In this document: positions 18,201-32,600 of the stretch, piece after piece
Position numbering within the stretch: position 1 is the stretch's first letter
Layout of the letters: each line of letters starts with the position of its first letter
Assembly: GCA_000226015.1 (NCBI GenBank)
Contig: JH154993.1
Span: 16,371-57,454, forward strand
Source: Mnemiopsis leidyi
Lineage: Eukaryota; Ctenophora; Tentaculata; Lobata; Bolinopsidae
Direction of reading: 5' to 3'
DNA: 41,084 nucleotides
The notes under the pieces: generated by a model
The model's input: the letters and a program-made list of their open reading frames with translations, nothing else
What the model was told of the DNA's origin: nothing
Databases searched by the model: none
Made by a program: the position numbers and the translations under genes

Positions 18201-20669
18201 CAGAAACAACTTTGTCAGGTCTAATACATCTCAGCACTACAAGTCTGTCTAGACCCCCCAAATATCTCCACTTGTCAGGAAACTCGTGGAGGTGTGGTTC
18301 AGGACTATCATACAGATCCTTGAAGTCGGGGTTTAGAGGGAATGCGAGGTTCTGGAGGTTTGGAAGCTCACTAGCGTACACTAGCTCCTGCCAGGCCTTG
18401 TCTGTAAGCCAGTCCGGGTAGGGGTTGGGGTGGGGGTTACCCATTCCCACTCCTCCTGTCAGCAGGAACCTGGAATTGTTGAGATTTTAGATCAGATTGT
18501 AGATAAGTAAATGTTTTATAGAGAGCAGATGTCAGGTCGCCAGCAATTAGCCAACTGTGCAATAAAGTGAATGTATTTTAATTTGTTCAAGCAACTTTTA
18601 CAATTTGCGATTTTCAAAGGCAAATTACCTAGGTTTTACAAATACCAACCTCCAAACAGCATCATCAATCTCTCCCTTAAACTTGTAGATACTGATTGTC
18701 AACATAACTGAAAACAAAAGTTTGTCCTTCTCAAATAGTGATCTGCAGACATTCCTATACACATTCTTCAAGAAATGATCGTTAAGATTCCCTAGTCTTG
18801 TGGCCAGATCGTCCGACTTTACGCTCTGCTCGATGGAGGAGATAAAGAGATTGATAAACCAGGTGAGCGAGTACTGGTACATCGGCTCTATGTTAGCAAG
18901 GTCCGACAGACAGAAGAATAGGATGGAGGAGTATTCAGCTACTGGTTTGTAACCGCTCCTTGCAGTGTCTATCTCTTGTTCTGTGGCACTGGCGATAACT
19001 TGCTTCTCTGTGATCTCTTCGGAGAGGATCTTTGATGAGGATAACACCTGGCATGGTGGGTTGGGGTTTAGCATTCAAATCTAGGACAGTTTAGGAGAGT
19101 TAAGAAATCTGTGTAGTCCAGAAATCTATGTAGGAGAGTAGAAGTGGCTAGTACAGTCAAGAAACTATAACTATAACTAATAGTGCAAGTTTAACGGGTG
19201 GATATAATCGAAAAGAAGTAGAGAAATAGCAATTGCTTCTATAGGAAAGCAATCCACTTAGGAAAGCAGAAAGCAATTATGTATACACAAATCTCACTTG
19301 AACGGCAGTTTCGTCCTCCAGAATATTCCCCTCACTGCTGCTCAACACTTCAAGAATCTTATCTTCGATCTCCTTCAATTGTTTCTTGTTTTTAGCACTT
19401 TCCACAATCAGCGTCTGTTTCTTCTCTTCCAGCTCAGGTCGCTCTTTAGCTACCACAATACCTAACATTTGGTCTTCAAGACCCTGAAATGCGTACGGTT
19501 AATCGCTAACATTATAAAAGAACTTGCATTTGCAAACTTAATTATCAAAGATAATTCTAGTCGATTCTTAAGCCATATACAAACATACGTTTAGAACGAG
19601 ATCTTTCCGGTAAATTAATGAAGAACGACTCTTTACGAGATTAAGCTTAGTGCAAGACGGACCTGCGGGGTGATCATGAAGTTGAGGAGAGTGACTTTGA
19701 CAGAAACTTCAGGCAAGTAGTGAGGATTCCTCAGTCTTGTCGTGATGAAGAACCGGAACTCTCGGCTGAACTCCACCGTTGCATCTCCTAAAAATTATCT
19801 CGTAGTAGAAAACATAAATCACATGTTTTTGTGAAACGTTAATAAACCTGTCAAAACTCAGTATAAGATGTATGATCAGTGGTTTGTGCATAAAGTTCCC
19901 CGACACCAGAAACCGAACATACCGATTCTCAAGTACTCCACCCCGCCCTGTTTGTACACTTGTTTCAACAGAAGAGGCTCAAGCACTGGATCCAGTTCTT
20001 CTCCTACATTCTCTAGCAGCAAGGGAGTCCCGAACTGTACTGCGTTCTCCAGAGAGCGGATAAAGTTGGCGTTGTTCATCTTCATCACAACTGTGTAATA
20101 TTGTTTTCTTAATCTTTATCTAATCATTATTGGGAGTTGTTTTCAGTTCGATTGAACGTTCTTCAATAAAAATTTACAAATTGTTACAGTTCTCAAAACT
20201 CCCAGCTAATTACCGAGTTTGTTGGATTTTTCCATGTTTTTTATCCACTTGTTAGCTTGTCCCTGAGGGTCTATCATGAGGGGCCAACGCCTGGACTTGG
20301 CGAAGATAATGGCATTGTCGATAGAGAAACCGTCGGCAGGAAGCCCCGCCAACATCCAACTTCTTATCTGTATAGGGTTACCTGGCAACAGATTTAATGA
20401 TGAGATGAGAAAATTGATACATAGTCGAATAGAAGCGACAACCTATCAATTTGGGAATTTAAATGAACACGTGTTGATTTAGCAAACCTAGTACAGAGTT
20501 GAGAGTGACGTCATCAGATACACGGATATTTTCCTCCTGGCACCTATCACACCAATCCTTGAGGAGGTTGTCTCTGTACTGGACTGTGAAGGGACCGAAG
20601 TAGGCTACTATTCCTGATGCGACTAACACGTTTCCAGTTACTTGCTTGTACAGCTCTTTCAGCTCCTCA
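15205..20669 (-). CDS. DNAH: Dynein heavy chain, AAA5-AAA6 and C-terminal exons
   Basis: Exons: 20488-20669, 20214-20381, 19923-20090, 19663-19787, 19298-19483, 18650-19047, 17530-18469, 17104-17342, 16610-16891, 16253-16422, 15443-15877, 15205-15308. Landmarks: LKDWC..., [137 protein letters not shown]. The final exon is small and easy to miss: after the acceptor CTACAG it reads [22 protein letters not shown] and stops at 15205-15207. Without it the frame would run on into an unrelated tail. Confidence 0.94.
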
Positions 20670-23600
20670 CTGAAATAGAGCTGGTACAGTTCCCCGGGTA
20701 GTTGGAGTCAAGGACTCAATCTTCTCATATGTTTATACTGTAGATTTGAGAAAACATTACAAGGCCAATAAAACATGACAGAGCTGCTCCCAGCTTCATT
20801 ATATTGATTGGTTTTATCTCCAGACCTATCGCTTTCTTGTGATACAAAAATTACCCCTCAAGCTCCCCAGAAACTACGTTCTATGATCTATATGTTTATT
20901 ATATGGTATTCAACATAGATAGAGAACTTCTGTAACATAAGGTTTTTAAAAAACCTACCAAACATCAGTCCACCGCGATTTCTCTCCACCAAGACCACCT
21001 ATAAGCTGCTCAGCTCGCTCTAATTTCTTCTCACACAGTTCTAAGTTGTCTTCCAACTTTTTCTTCTTTCCCACTACCTCATCTAACTAAATAAACAGAA
21101 ACATTGAAATTTAATTCTATCGAAAATGTTGTGGTAAGTGGCTAGCACAGCTAAGGCATCCAATTTACGATCTGTGAACATTCCTGCACTATGAAATGAG
21201 TAAAACTAAAACTTTTTGTTTACCTGATCATTAAGAATCTTGAGGGCATCCTCAACCTCCTTCAGCTCAGCCTGCTTCCCCGCTAACTTCTCCATCTGCA
21301 CCGCAAGTTCCGCCTCAGCCTCCGCTAACTTTGCTTGTTTAGGCTTTACAACCTTGATTACTCTCTCGTATACTTCCATTGCTAGGACCCAAGTACATAG
21401 GCCTTCACAGGCTTTGGAGGCCGCCTTGACCTAGGTTTTGTTGGGAGATCGTAAACAGGAATTATTGGAGATTTAAAATCAAATATTCACAGTCAGATTT
21501 ACATTTTGAGTCGAGTCATGAGATGGTAAAATAACATTATTGTCACACTATTCTAAGGTTGGGCGGACGAAGATGGGCATAAAGATTCATCAGAACGCTA
21601 AAATTATTTCACGAGATATTTTGAGCTTCAAAAACAAACCTTGTCAGGAACAAAATCAGGATTGTTCATGTACTTGTCCCGGATTTTCTTGATGACAGCA
21701 GCGTCAATATTATCCTTATCATACGCCTTCAAGGAGTTTAGGAAGCCCAAATCTCCCAGCAATTTCTGTGAAGGACCCCAGTAATCCTCTACCATTTTAC
21801 CAGACCCAGAGGGATCAGGCTTTCTTTCTGGCTTGATTGCTTTCATGATACAAACCGCTTCCATGACAAGCTTGATAATGGCAGGAGGGTTTTTTAACGC
21901 TTTAACCTGCGAGTTTAACCGTGTATAATGTATATATAAGTAAATCCATCAGAGAACCTGATTCATAAATTTTCTTTGTTCTCATTTTCTTTCCCACAAT
22001 TTTTTTGTCCCACTTTTTCACTGCTAGTCTTGTCAAAATTTTTAACCTGTGAAATATCGGAGGGTTTGAGAGTGTCCAAGGCCGAGATAGCAGCCTCTAG
22101 AGCCGGCAGCGCCTCCGCCAGGTCTGCTTCACAGTCAGCTTTTATAGCACCGGCCACTGCTGCTGCTTCATTCGCCACTGCTTCGTCTTTTGCAACGAGT
22201 TCCTGTTTTTATAGTCAGTCACAGAAATTCTTTGGGAAATAAGTTACTCAAATTACTAACATTATAAACTATTTGAGCGCTAAGCAGCAAGAATCTACCC
22301 TCTTAGCGTTGGCCTTCATAGCATCGGCTTCAACCAGAACTTGTAACTCTTCCGTCTCCTTACTGCTTTTTATCAACTCCGGCTGCAGATCTATAATTTC
22401 TTGTTTCATTATCGACACCTGAGAGAGTGAGAGGAGGTATGTTCGATTCTATGTTGCATTTTGTAACCGTTAGAAAAATCTCAAAAATCCTTGTTCTTTT
22501 TGTGCTTGTAAACAATGAAAAGCGATAAAGTAATGGGGCATCTTCTGTAGCATGGATGCTCCAATAAGCCAATACTCCGATAGAAACCTGTGAAGCAGCG
22601 AAGTCTAATTTCTCAAGACCAGTAGCGTAACGTTGTTGTAAGGTAGATATCTCGTCTCTCTTCACCCCAAGTAAGCCTGGAGATATTGTCAAGGTCAAGT
22701 TAAATATTGTGGCATCGTTTTTGCTTTAAAGCTTTAAAGGTGAAATGTGCAAGATATGATTGGAAACGTTTTCGGGTAATAAATTCCCTGTAGTCTAACG
22801 GTGAGGAAATTAGATCAAGATAGTACAGGAACAAGAAAAAAACATTTAATCGAATGGGCTCGGGTCATGATTACTGTGAATGACACTATATATTCGCTTA
22901 ATTGATATAATATGAATTATTGTGAATTTGGGACATTTGAATGTGAGGATAAGTTCAAGGTATGAAGTTGGTGTGACGTAGTTGTTTCTGTGTAATTCCT
23001 CGTAAAACTTCTCCGAGTACTCAAACACACTTGTCTGAGATCGGGTGAAATGAATGAGGTTAAATGACTAAATGAGTGAGATAAAATGAGTGAGATGAAA
23101 TGGCTGAGGTGAAATGGCTGAGGTGAAATGAGTGAGGTAAACTGATTGAGGTGAAATGAGTGAGGTGAAATAAGTCAAGTAAAATAAATCAAGTGAAATG
23201 AGTGAGGTGAAATTAGTAAGGAGGTGGTACAGAGGAGAAATTTACTTGACGAGTGGATGTTTCTCTTACCATATATAGCAGATTTCGTACATCCCGACTA
23301 AAATGTAGCTAGTATATGATATAGATACTTGAGATGTTTTAAAGGTACCTAGAATATCACGGACCATGGTAAAACTGTCCCACACTCTACAGAAAGCACA
23401 AGTAATTAATGATACCTGGAAATATTGACACATAATACGAAGTTGAGATCTCTCTTCATCAGTAAGATCCAGATCTCCAAGAAACCTGTCAGCCACCATT
23501 TGCAGAGCATCGGATGGCCACGGTTGGAACCTGGTTTAAACAAGGTAGGTGGGGGGGGGGGGGGGTTGGAACACATAGAAATAACAGGCGATCACTCGAT

Positions 23601-26600
23601 CAGGAGGGACAAAATTACGATCACAGCAGATTAATTAAATTTTAAGTTAGTGGGTGCTAGTAATTTAGTAATCTAGTGGCTGTAATTGAAAGGTATTGTT
23701 AAGTGTACAGCTTCTGTAAAGTACAGGCTATACCAATGTCAAATGTACCACAAGGATGTAACACATATCACATGTGTTACCCGGCAGCCCGTGTATTTCA
23801 TTTTTAAAGGTTACAAAAACAATGCCACTAAATCTCTGTACTCTGCCTATACGCGAACGGTTTCTTAGAGCCTTAGAGGTGCAGTATGACCAATACAGTC
23901 TACAGACATTGTATTAGTGCCGCTCTTTTATTTGACTTCATGGTGCCATGACTCACCGATGTAATTCGATCTAACATTTATCTCGAAGTTGTTAGTTTGA
24001 GTAGATATCAGTTTGCTGCTGCTTACTTTTCTTTCCCTGAAACCTAACTCCGGGAACCTAACCCCGGAAACCTAACTCTAAGGAATATTTCTGGAACTTC
24101 TCATCTAAACTACTTAGTACTAAGAGAGGCCTGTATTGCTTATAAATATATCGTAAAATTTTGATTTTTACAATTTTGCTTGTTTGTGCTTGACCAAAAT
24201 GAAACATCTTTTCATTTTGAACTTTCTGGACAGTACCTTTACAACTGAATTAGAGGTTCGTGTAAACTTTCATGTGACGTAAATCGTAATCTAAAGTAGG
24301 AAACTTTGTAGTTGAGTATCAGAATCAGACTTCAGAGTTTCATTGTCTGCAGCGAATGTTAGTTATCTACTTTTAGTTTGACAAGTATTGAGGAATTTTG
24401 TCTGTATAGTTTCAAAAACTTTTCAGGTATTAAATTTTCACGCTTATTATCTGGTTGCCTATGGTTGTCGGCTTGTAAAATTGCTTTATCTAATTTATTA
24501 ATCGGACATACTTGTTAGAGGTACAGACAACAAGAAAAGAAAATGGGGTTAGACTTAGACGCTAAGGCAGAGTCTTTGGCTGTCTTAACTGCATACGCAT
24601 TGATGATAATCGGTAAATCTAACTAGCGTATTATTATTCGATTATTTGTCCCATAAATAACAGGGCCGATATCAACATATCGCGTCAAACTCAAACAGAA
24701 AAATTACATTTGACGTTCAACGCACACTATCATATTTTGAACGATTTTTCAGGAGCGATTGGCGTGTTTCTCAACACATTCCTTCTAGCTTTCCTCTTGC
24801 ACAGTCTTCAGAAAAAGAAAATAATTGCTCAGAAACTTGTTTATATCAACCTTGCAATTTCTAATCTGGCTTTCTCCTTGGTTGCCTGTGTGATAAGAGG
24901 CCCAGGTACCTATTTGGTATTTCTTAAAATTTAAGCTCAATTTTAAGCGCTTTGATTTTGAGAATTTATATTTATTCATTGGATCTGAATTCTGATCTGA
25001 TACCTACAAAATCAAAATTTTTCAGGATTGTTCATACAGAAACTATTTGAAAACCGGGGTTTCTGCGTCGTCACCACCTATTTGGTGTCATATTTTTCTA
25101 AAGTTGATCTACTGGTGATTGTACCAATAACACTTTCGATCTTACTAGTCACAGGTAGCTTGTTCATAACATGGAGAATAATTTTTTTCAGCTTTTTATG
25201 CCTACCTTGTCAGTCGTTTAAGATGGCAATAAAATTGCATCCATTTTATTGTTTCTCGCCTCGGACCTTTCCATAACCATTTCTTTAATTTCAGTTCGGG
25301 GATTTCAACGTTGCACGATGGGACTAATGATAAAACTATGTTCAATCTCCTGGCTGATCCCCTTTATCTTCCTCGCCTCCTTTACCGTCAAAGGTCACGT
25401 GACTTCCGATAGTTTCTACATTAGATACAGTAACAAATCAGGCAGATGCGACTTCACAGGTACCGCCCACCCCGCCTACATGACGTCACAGTCCGTCTTG
25501 TTCTTCTACCTACCAACCATCCTCTGCGGACTGATGTACCTGACCGTCGGATATTTCCACTACAAGTATCAAGTAGCGGGTGTAGGCAGGCTTGCTAAAC
25601 GGGGCTGTTTTGTCACAGTTTTCTACTGTGCTTGCTGGCTCCCCTTCATGGTCGTGTCTTCCTACTACCGTGGTCAAGTCTCCCGACAAATATTTGTCTT
25701 TACCTATCTCTTCTACTACTTCTCAGTGATAGTCAACCCCCTGACCTACACTCTAACGTCTCAGTTCTTCTCCAGGATGATTTCTAGTATATTGAGCGAG
25801 TACAGTTCAAGTCGTCCTATCATGGACACGGATAAGAGTGGGGGAGGTGGTGTTAGAGTTGGTCATGATGATATGGACTCAGCTGAAGATGTGGAGAGTG
25901 GGGATGATATGACTTCTCGAGCTGGTCCCTCACAGTGCATCTAGTTTCTTGTGATATATAATATATATCCTATTTGTTTTTCTTTTAACTGTTATTTTGT
26001 TTTACCCGTTGGTTATCTAACATTTCTTTTTTGTTCGACTTTGATTAGACTTAATACGAAAAATTTCCGGTTTCCATGGAAAGGAAATCAAAAGAAAGTG
26101 TGAATATTTTAATTAATCGATTATTTCACTTACCAATCGATGGTGCAGCAGTTAATGAGAGAGGGAAATTTCCTAAGTCTAGTCCGGAAATCATCTCCGA
26201 TGCTGCTGAAAACTAAGACCAGATGAAGGTTGTCTCTGATACGCTGTTGAAACAGGTCGTACAACTTGGCTGGGGCTGAGTCCACCTGATGGTAAAATTG
26301 AGCAAGTATAGTCTCTCGGGGAATGTAAATGCAATAGTGGGGTTTTTAGCGGGTTTTTAACAGTTTTACAGAGCTCTGAAGAGGTTTTTAATCGGCTTAC
26401 AACTTCGGCGGAAAGCTGTTTGCCCCGTTAGCTTGGTACCTAGCTTATGATGCAAAGTTCACTAAGGTACCTGTATGTTGTTTTTAGTAACCCAAGCTTG
26501 TATCTTCTCTATGACGATAGCTTTTTCATCGGCGGGATAAAGATTAGGTATATCTGCTCCATTTAGCAACATGTTGATATCCTCCAACATACTGTCAAAC

Positions 26601-29600
26601 TTTATCTGCAACAACCTCAATTATTTTGTAGATCAAATAAACAATAAGTTGATAGTTAAATTAATCTTGATTAATGTCATGAGATAGAAAAAAGTTCAGA
26701 CCTGTCAATAAGTGGTTTAAATGAAGTAACAGCAGTTACAAAATCGTATTTTCTAACCTGGTTATCATTGAAGAGGAATGTAGTTGGTTCACCCGCAGCA
26801 CCAGCCTTAAACAACAAAGACCTCAAATCTCCCCTCCAATCTTGTACGGTGTAATTCTTACTTATCTCGATCTGGAACAGCTGGTAATCTCCCACGTGGG
26901 TGGCCAGCTTAGCCACACTCGACCGACCACTCCCGCCAATCCCGGCCAGCAACACGTGGCCGTTGGGCTGCAACAGCACGCGCGCAACCTTTGACACGTG
27001 CTCGATCGCGTACCGGAACGGCACAAAGGTCATGGGGGTCTTGCTCATCTGGTTATACTCGTCAAGGTAACCCTCTATCGTTTCCTGAAGAGTGTCCAGA
27101 TCTTGGATTTCAGAGTAGACTTTATTGCCGGACGGATTGCTGTAGTTACCAAAAATCACTTTCCTGACGTCATCGTCTATCACGGTGTTGGACCCAGGCT
27201 CGCAGCAGTGTGACAGGATTGAGTTAATGTCCTTCTTGAAGACCGTACTTATAACATCACTGCACATGCCGAAAAAGCACTCCCTGTCCTCGTTGTCAGT
27301 AAGTCTGTCGTAGAAAACCCGGTACACCTCGTGTAACCACAGTCGGATCAGAACATCAGGGCCAGAACATTGGCCAGCGGGGAGAAGGAGAATTCCGCCG
27401 ATAACCCGAGCAAAGTCTCGCAGATTGAACAGGTAATGTGACTTAGAGGGGATGGGCAGGAACTTTGGTAAGATACCCCTGAAGAGTTTAGCTGTGGCCG
27501 GGACCGTCAACTGTCCTGTGACCAGACAGTTGGAAGCGAATCCCTTGGAAAAGTGCCAGTCCACTATGGTGCCGAATATGATAGCAAATATGTCCTCCCC
27601 GAAACTATCAACACTAATAACGTTGAAATGGCGGGTACACCGAGCAGTTATATCGTTTCTGCTGCCCCCGGGTGGACCCATGGCAGCAAGAAGGATCACG
27701 TCCTCCAGATACAACTTGGAACTGTCCTGGGGGTGGTACCAGTGTCCTTGGTCTTGCTGTTGTCTCAACAGTTCTATAGGGGGCTGTGCTCCGTATGTTT
27801 GTTTCATGGGCATGTTCAGATCGTCTACAAATACTACCGTCTGTTTACCGACAGCTGGTCCGATGACTCCTTTCCTCCGTTTGTCTAGCTTTGAAACGAT
27901 CATCTCTTGGGTCAGCTGAGAAGTTGTTTGAGCTGAAAAGTTGATGATGTTGGAGGAATACTTCTTCTCGTCTAATCCTAGAAGGTAGTTGACGGATACG
28001 GCCGACTTTCCCGTTCCTGTAGGGCCAACAACTAGCAGAGGTTGGGAGTGCTTCACGAATAAGTCAAGGAAATAACGGATTATTTGAGTTTCCTTAGTCG
28101 GGATAATCACACTGGAGACATTGGAGCAGTCTTCAGGGATAGAGAACTTTGAGCCGTCATGCCAGGGTCGCCAGGCTGTTTTGTTTTCTACAAGAAACTG
28201 GTAGTCGAAACCTGTTCCTGGGGGTTTTACGGTTTGTTTGTCAACTTACCAACTTAGAGTGAATATTGATAATTAGAAAGACATACGTGATATGAAAAGT
28301 TTTAAACAGGAGGATTGGGATTTGGGAAGCTAAGTGAGTAAGTGCTAACGATATGAAAAACTAGTGATAATGCAAGTTTAGCAAAACAGCAAATCACTTT
28401 GAAAAAATTCGAAATCGAAATTGTAGGTATCCGTATAGTTATGCTGTAGAAGTTTCCTATCATTAATATCAAAACAAAAAGAAAGTTTGAATAACTTGGT
28501 TGTTGAATAACTAAATTCACGAACCTTTTTCCGGATAGATATTGTTTTTATCGATTTTGATGGCGTCCGGGCGAGTTTCTTTGTCAAGACAAAAGTTTCG
28601 CAACATTTCACTAAACCTGAAGAATTGAAGTAAATTTAGGATTCCCATAATATGTTGACTGAACTGTCCAACTATATACAAACAGCACATTCACTTCATA
28701 TTAGAATCGAGCTAGTTATAGCAATCTAAATTAGAAAAGAGGCTGTACCTCTAAGTGTATCCTTTATACCTGATCCTGGAGTCGAGGGGCAGACATCCCC
28801 CAATACTCCAGAGTACAGAAAAGATAAGAGCTGTAGCTGACCAATCTTTAAACAACTTGGACTTCTCCTCCATCAACGTTGTAGTGACCAGCTGCAGTTG
28901 ACAATGAATTTATAATTCTTTGATAAACAAACGATAAAAAGTTTTCAGGGTTCGTCTTGATCTGCCGTGTTACTTTTTGAGTCTCATTTAAAAAATAAAA
29001 GTTCAAAGTTACATCACAATAACGTAAACAAGACGAACTTCCTAAATTCGAACCTTATAAAGTGTCATGGTTTGCCTAGCGAGATGCATCATGCTGAGTG
29101 GTACAAACATAGTTAGTTTCCTAGTGGCCATCTTCAAGCAGGGCGGTAACAGCCACTCAAACACTGCCCTTATCGTCTTCAACTGAAATTCATACCGGGT
29201 TTGTCATTGCTTTTCGAGAGAAATTTTAGAGAAGTAATTCGAAAAAAATTCTAAGTATGATAAGCAAACAGGGACGTTAAGTATTAAAGCAATATGTAAA
29301 CCTCCTCATCACTGAAAGTGCCCTGAAGATCTGTAAGATAGCTGGAGAGAACGGGTTCCCAGCCCAGCTCAGCAGGCTCCATGTAGACCATACCACACCT
29401 ACTGACTGTTGCTGGGGAGGCTTGCTCCAGGTCCGCTGTCTCGAATATCATGCTCTGTTTGCTGCTCATCTGGTGTGGTTTGTTGTTATCTGTTGATATC
29501 TGTCACTCAGTATTATTTTTAGGGGGAACAGTCGCACACTTACACGTATGCATAAGCTCATTATTAACCATTATAGCTGATAGTATACCTGGATGATTTC

Positions 29601-32600
29601 ACCGCTCATTAGACAGAGTTTCTTGTTGTCATCCAGGACGGTGTTCATGTTCTCAATCCAGACTGCGTCTATAGGCCCGTCAAATATAAGCCATTGTCGG
29701 TCGGGCAACGTGGATGATGCCTGATGCAGAAAACAGTAGATTATACATAATTAGATAAATAAGACTTTATCATGAGTTAAACCGTTACAACTTACTACAC
29801 GGTTGCAGGCCACAACACAGACTTCTGTAACTACTCTAAGAATCTTTTCTAGACCACACAACATACTCACTAATATAAAATAAGTGTGTGGCCAGACGTG
29901 ATCTTAGGGATTTTAAAAAACTAGAATTTCACCCATTCCTGCTCTTGATCTACAAATCGCGTCCTGCTCCTTGAGCCCACACAACAGACTAACTTGTTCC
30001 CTGTAGAGTATAGGTAGCACACCATCAGTCCACTCGTGTGAAACAGGGTCGAAGTTGCCGTACAGTTGAAACATGGAAATACTCTTGGGGTTAATGATGT
30101 GAATTCCCACTTTATTCTCCTCCATTTGCCCGTTCTTGTGTAACTCCTCCAGCGCGCCCGCTAGAACTTTCAGAGTGGACGTTTTGCCGCCCAGGGTGGC
30201 GCCCACTACCATGAAACCGTGTCGAACGAGCATCATCTCGTATATCTGAGTTTGTGGGGTTTCAATGAGTGCAGTGTCGAATGGAATACTATACTGGAAT
30301 TGGCTAGCTGTCTGTTTGGACAATTTAAATGTTACAAAATTGATACGACTTTACTTACAATTTCTGAAAATTGCCCTATTTGGAACTGATTGCAATATTC
30401 GTTAATGTTTCTAAACCTGGATGATTTTCGAGTGGAAGAACTCAGTATTTTTGAGATTCATCCTGTCCATGACAGCGAAAAGAGCAGAATTAAGGACGTT
30501 GTAGTCTGGTTCAGGGAGTGTCACACCGGGGAACAGATCACCGATAATACCTGGAAAGAAGAAATAGTCAGTTTTCCGATAAGCGCCCAGCTGTTTTAGA
30601 AATGCTCATCAAATTAATTTCAATATCTTGTTAAATAAAAAGCGCCGGGCGAAGTCAACTACATGTACACTGTACAGCTATAGTGAGATAGTGTCTTGAT
30701 AAATGTCAAGAACATGTAAGAAAGAAAAAATACATCTAAGGCAGGTTGAATGATGAAATAAGCGGAAAACCTTGAAAGAGAGGGAGATCTTGGGCAAGGA
30801 ACTTGGGCAGGTTTACATCTCGTATAGCTCGGAGGAGGAGAATGGCTTCATCTTCATCAGGATACTGGAGTTTTAGATTTCCTGCATGGAGGATGTGTTT
30901 CGTGTTGGTTCATAATTTGTTTAACATGTGGTGGCAATCTTCTAATAAGGGGTTTGTAGACACTTCCACTAATCAAGTAACACTCTTACAGTCTCACGTG
31001 TAAAACAGATTTGCGGTACCTCCCCACAAGAACCGTCCTTGTTATCGTGCCGAAATAGAACGAAACTGTGCCTTACCTAATTTTATCAAACGCAATTTTA
31101 ATGGACCGAAAACGACATATAATAACAGGTACGGGGAATCACAATACAACTAAAAAACTCTACTCGAGACATACAAAATACAAAATACAATATGCTAACA
31201 GACCGGCAGCAGTGAGTACAGACTTGACTGCTCTCATCCCGTAATCGTAATGTTTTTGAGAGGACAGCTGCTCCGAACACAACTTGTAAGTAGCGACAAT
31301 CTTAGTGGACAAAGCTCGAGCTTGTACAAAACCAACACTGTACAGCACGATCTCTCCAATAAGCCCGTAGTCTGGAACCATCATGGCAACTGTCCTGAAC
31401 AGCACCTGAACAGGAGTAGAACTTTGTTTGTTATTTGTCCCTGATTAATCTACAACCAAAACCGTAAGTATACATATATGTTCAACTTAATTTTTGATTT
31501 GTTACTTTATAACTCAAACCAAACACAGGGTAATCGTGCACTCAACTTCGTGATTTACATTTTAAGATCAAATAAGGATAATGAAAACTTTATGACAACG
31601 AAAACCATTACGCTGAATTTAAAAACCTAAGTTTATCCATGACTGGAAAAAAGAATATATGTTTAATATTCTCCACATTCGTTCAAAAGATATTTCCAAC
31701 TTCATGTACCTACCCTTACCATTAACTGTCAGATAACTGTCTGACAGTCCAAACAAACAAACCTTGAGATTGTCGGGTAGCTCCGATCTGCCAGCGTAAC
31801 CAGGGTTCATGGTAATAAACATGGTGCAAGTCGGGTCCAGAGTCAGGTTTGTTCCTTCGAACACAAACACTTTCAGTTTACTGCATATAGCCAGCTGGAT
31901 ACACTGGATCTGTTATTGGAGTATCTTGTTAGCTGCTATCACGTGACTTAGGAGCAGGGTTTCAACCCCCTATCTTGTAGCCTTCAATCACGGGGAGGGA
32001 TACAAAGTATTGGTTGATTCAAATCCTAATTAATAGGACATGATTATGTATGCGACATCTAACATTACTTATTTAATTACTTTCTTATCAATTATTCTAG
32101 GTCTGAGTTTTAGCAAGAAAGGTTTTTTAGACTCATACACTCAGTACGATTCACCTGCTGAGCGACGACGGACAATACTTCGAGTTCAATTCTGTTGAAT
32201 TCGTCAAAACAGGCCCAGGCACCAGCTTGAGCTAGACCCTTGAAGAACTTGCCCATTGCTTTGTAGTCAAGACCATCCGAACAGTTGAAAACTACACACT
32301 GCTTCGCTACCGCTTTTGCCAAATCTGAGGCCATGGTTTTGACCAAATGTTATGGACTAGCAATATTATTAAGAGTTAAAATTGTCCAATTTACATTTCT
32401 TGCAATTACGTGAATATAGGTTTTTAAAAGTTATTACAAATTAAATGAAAATTTGCAAGATCGGTAATCACCAGCACAAAATAAGCAGCTCAGCCATGAT
32501 TAAACATTTAAGCAGCCGCTGGCCGAACAGACAAAGAATTTGTAAGAGAAAACCTCAACACTGCGTCAATGAAGTTAAGTTGAATCTTTACCACGAGGTA

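Noticed and set aside
17942..18421. 159-codon plus-strand ORF opposite dynein C-terminal exon
   Set aside because: It is an antisense shadow of the conserved coding exon 17530-18469.
25180..25294. Extra GPCR exon with open frame ahead of 25295 ([11 protein letters not shown] or [14 protein letters not shown])
   Set aside because: Direct joining of 25154 to 25295 gives normal spacing from the TM3 Cys to the TM4 Trp. Including the segment makes the loop too long or meets stops.
26917..26943. Mutated Walker A (Arg for Lys) in dynein AAA4
   Set aside because: GxGGSGR is the usual form of the AAA4 P-loop in axonemal dyneins, so it is not a sign of decay.
27452..27919. 155-codon plus-strand ORF inside dynein AAA3
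   Set aside because: It is an antisense shadow of the large 26758-28217 exon, with no recognisable features.
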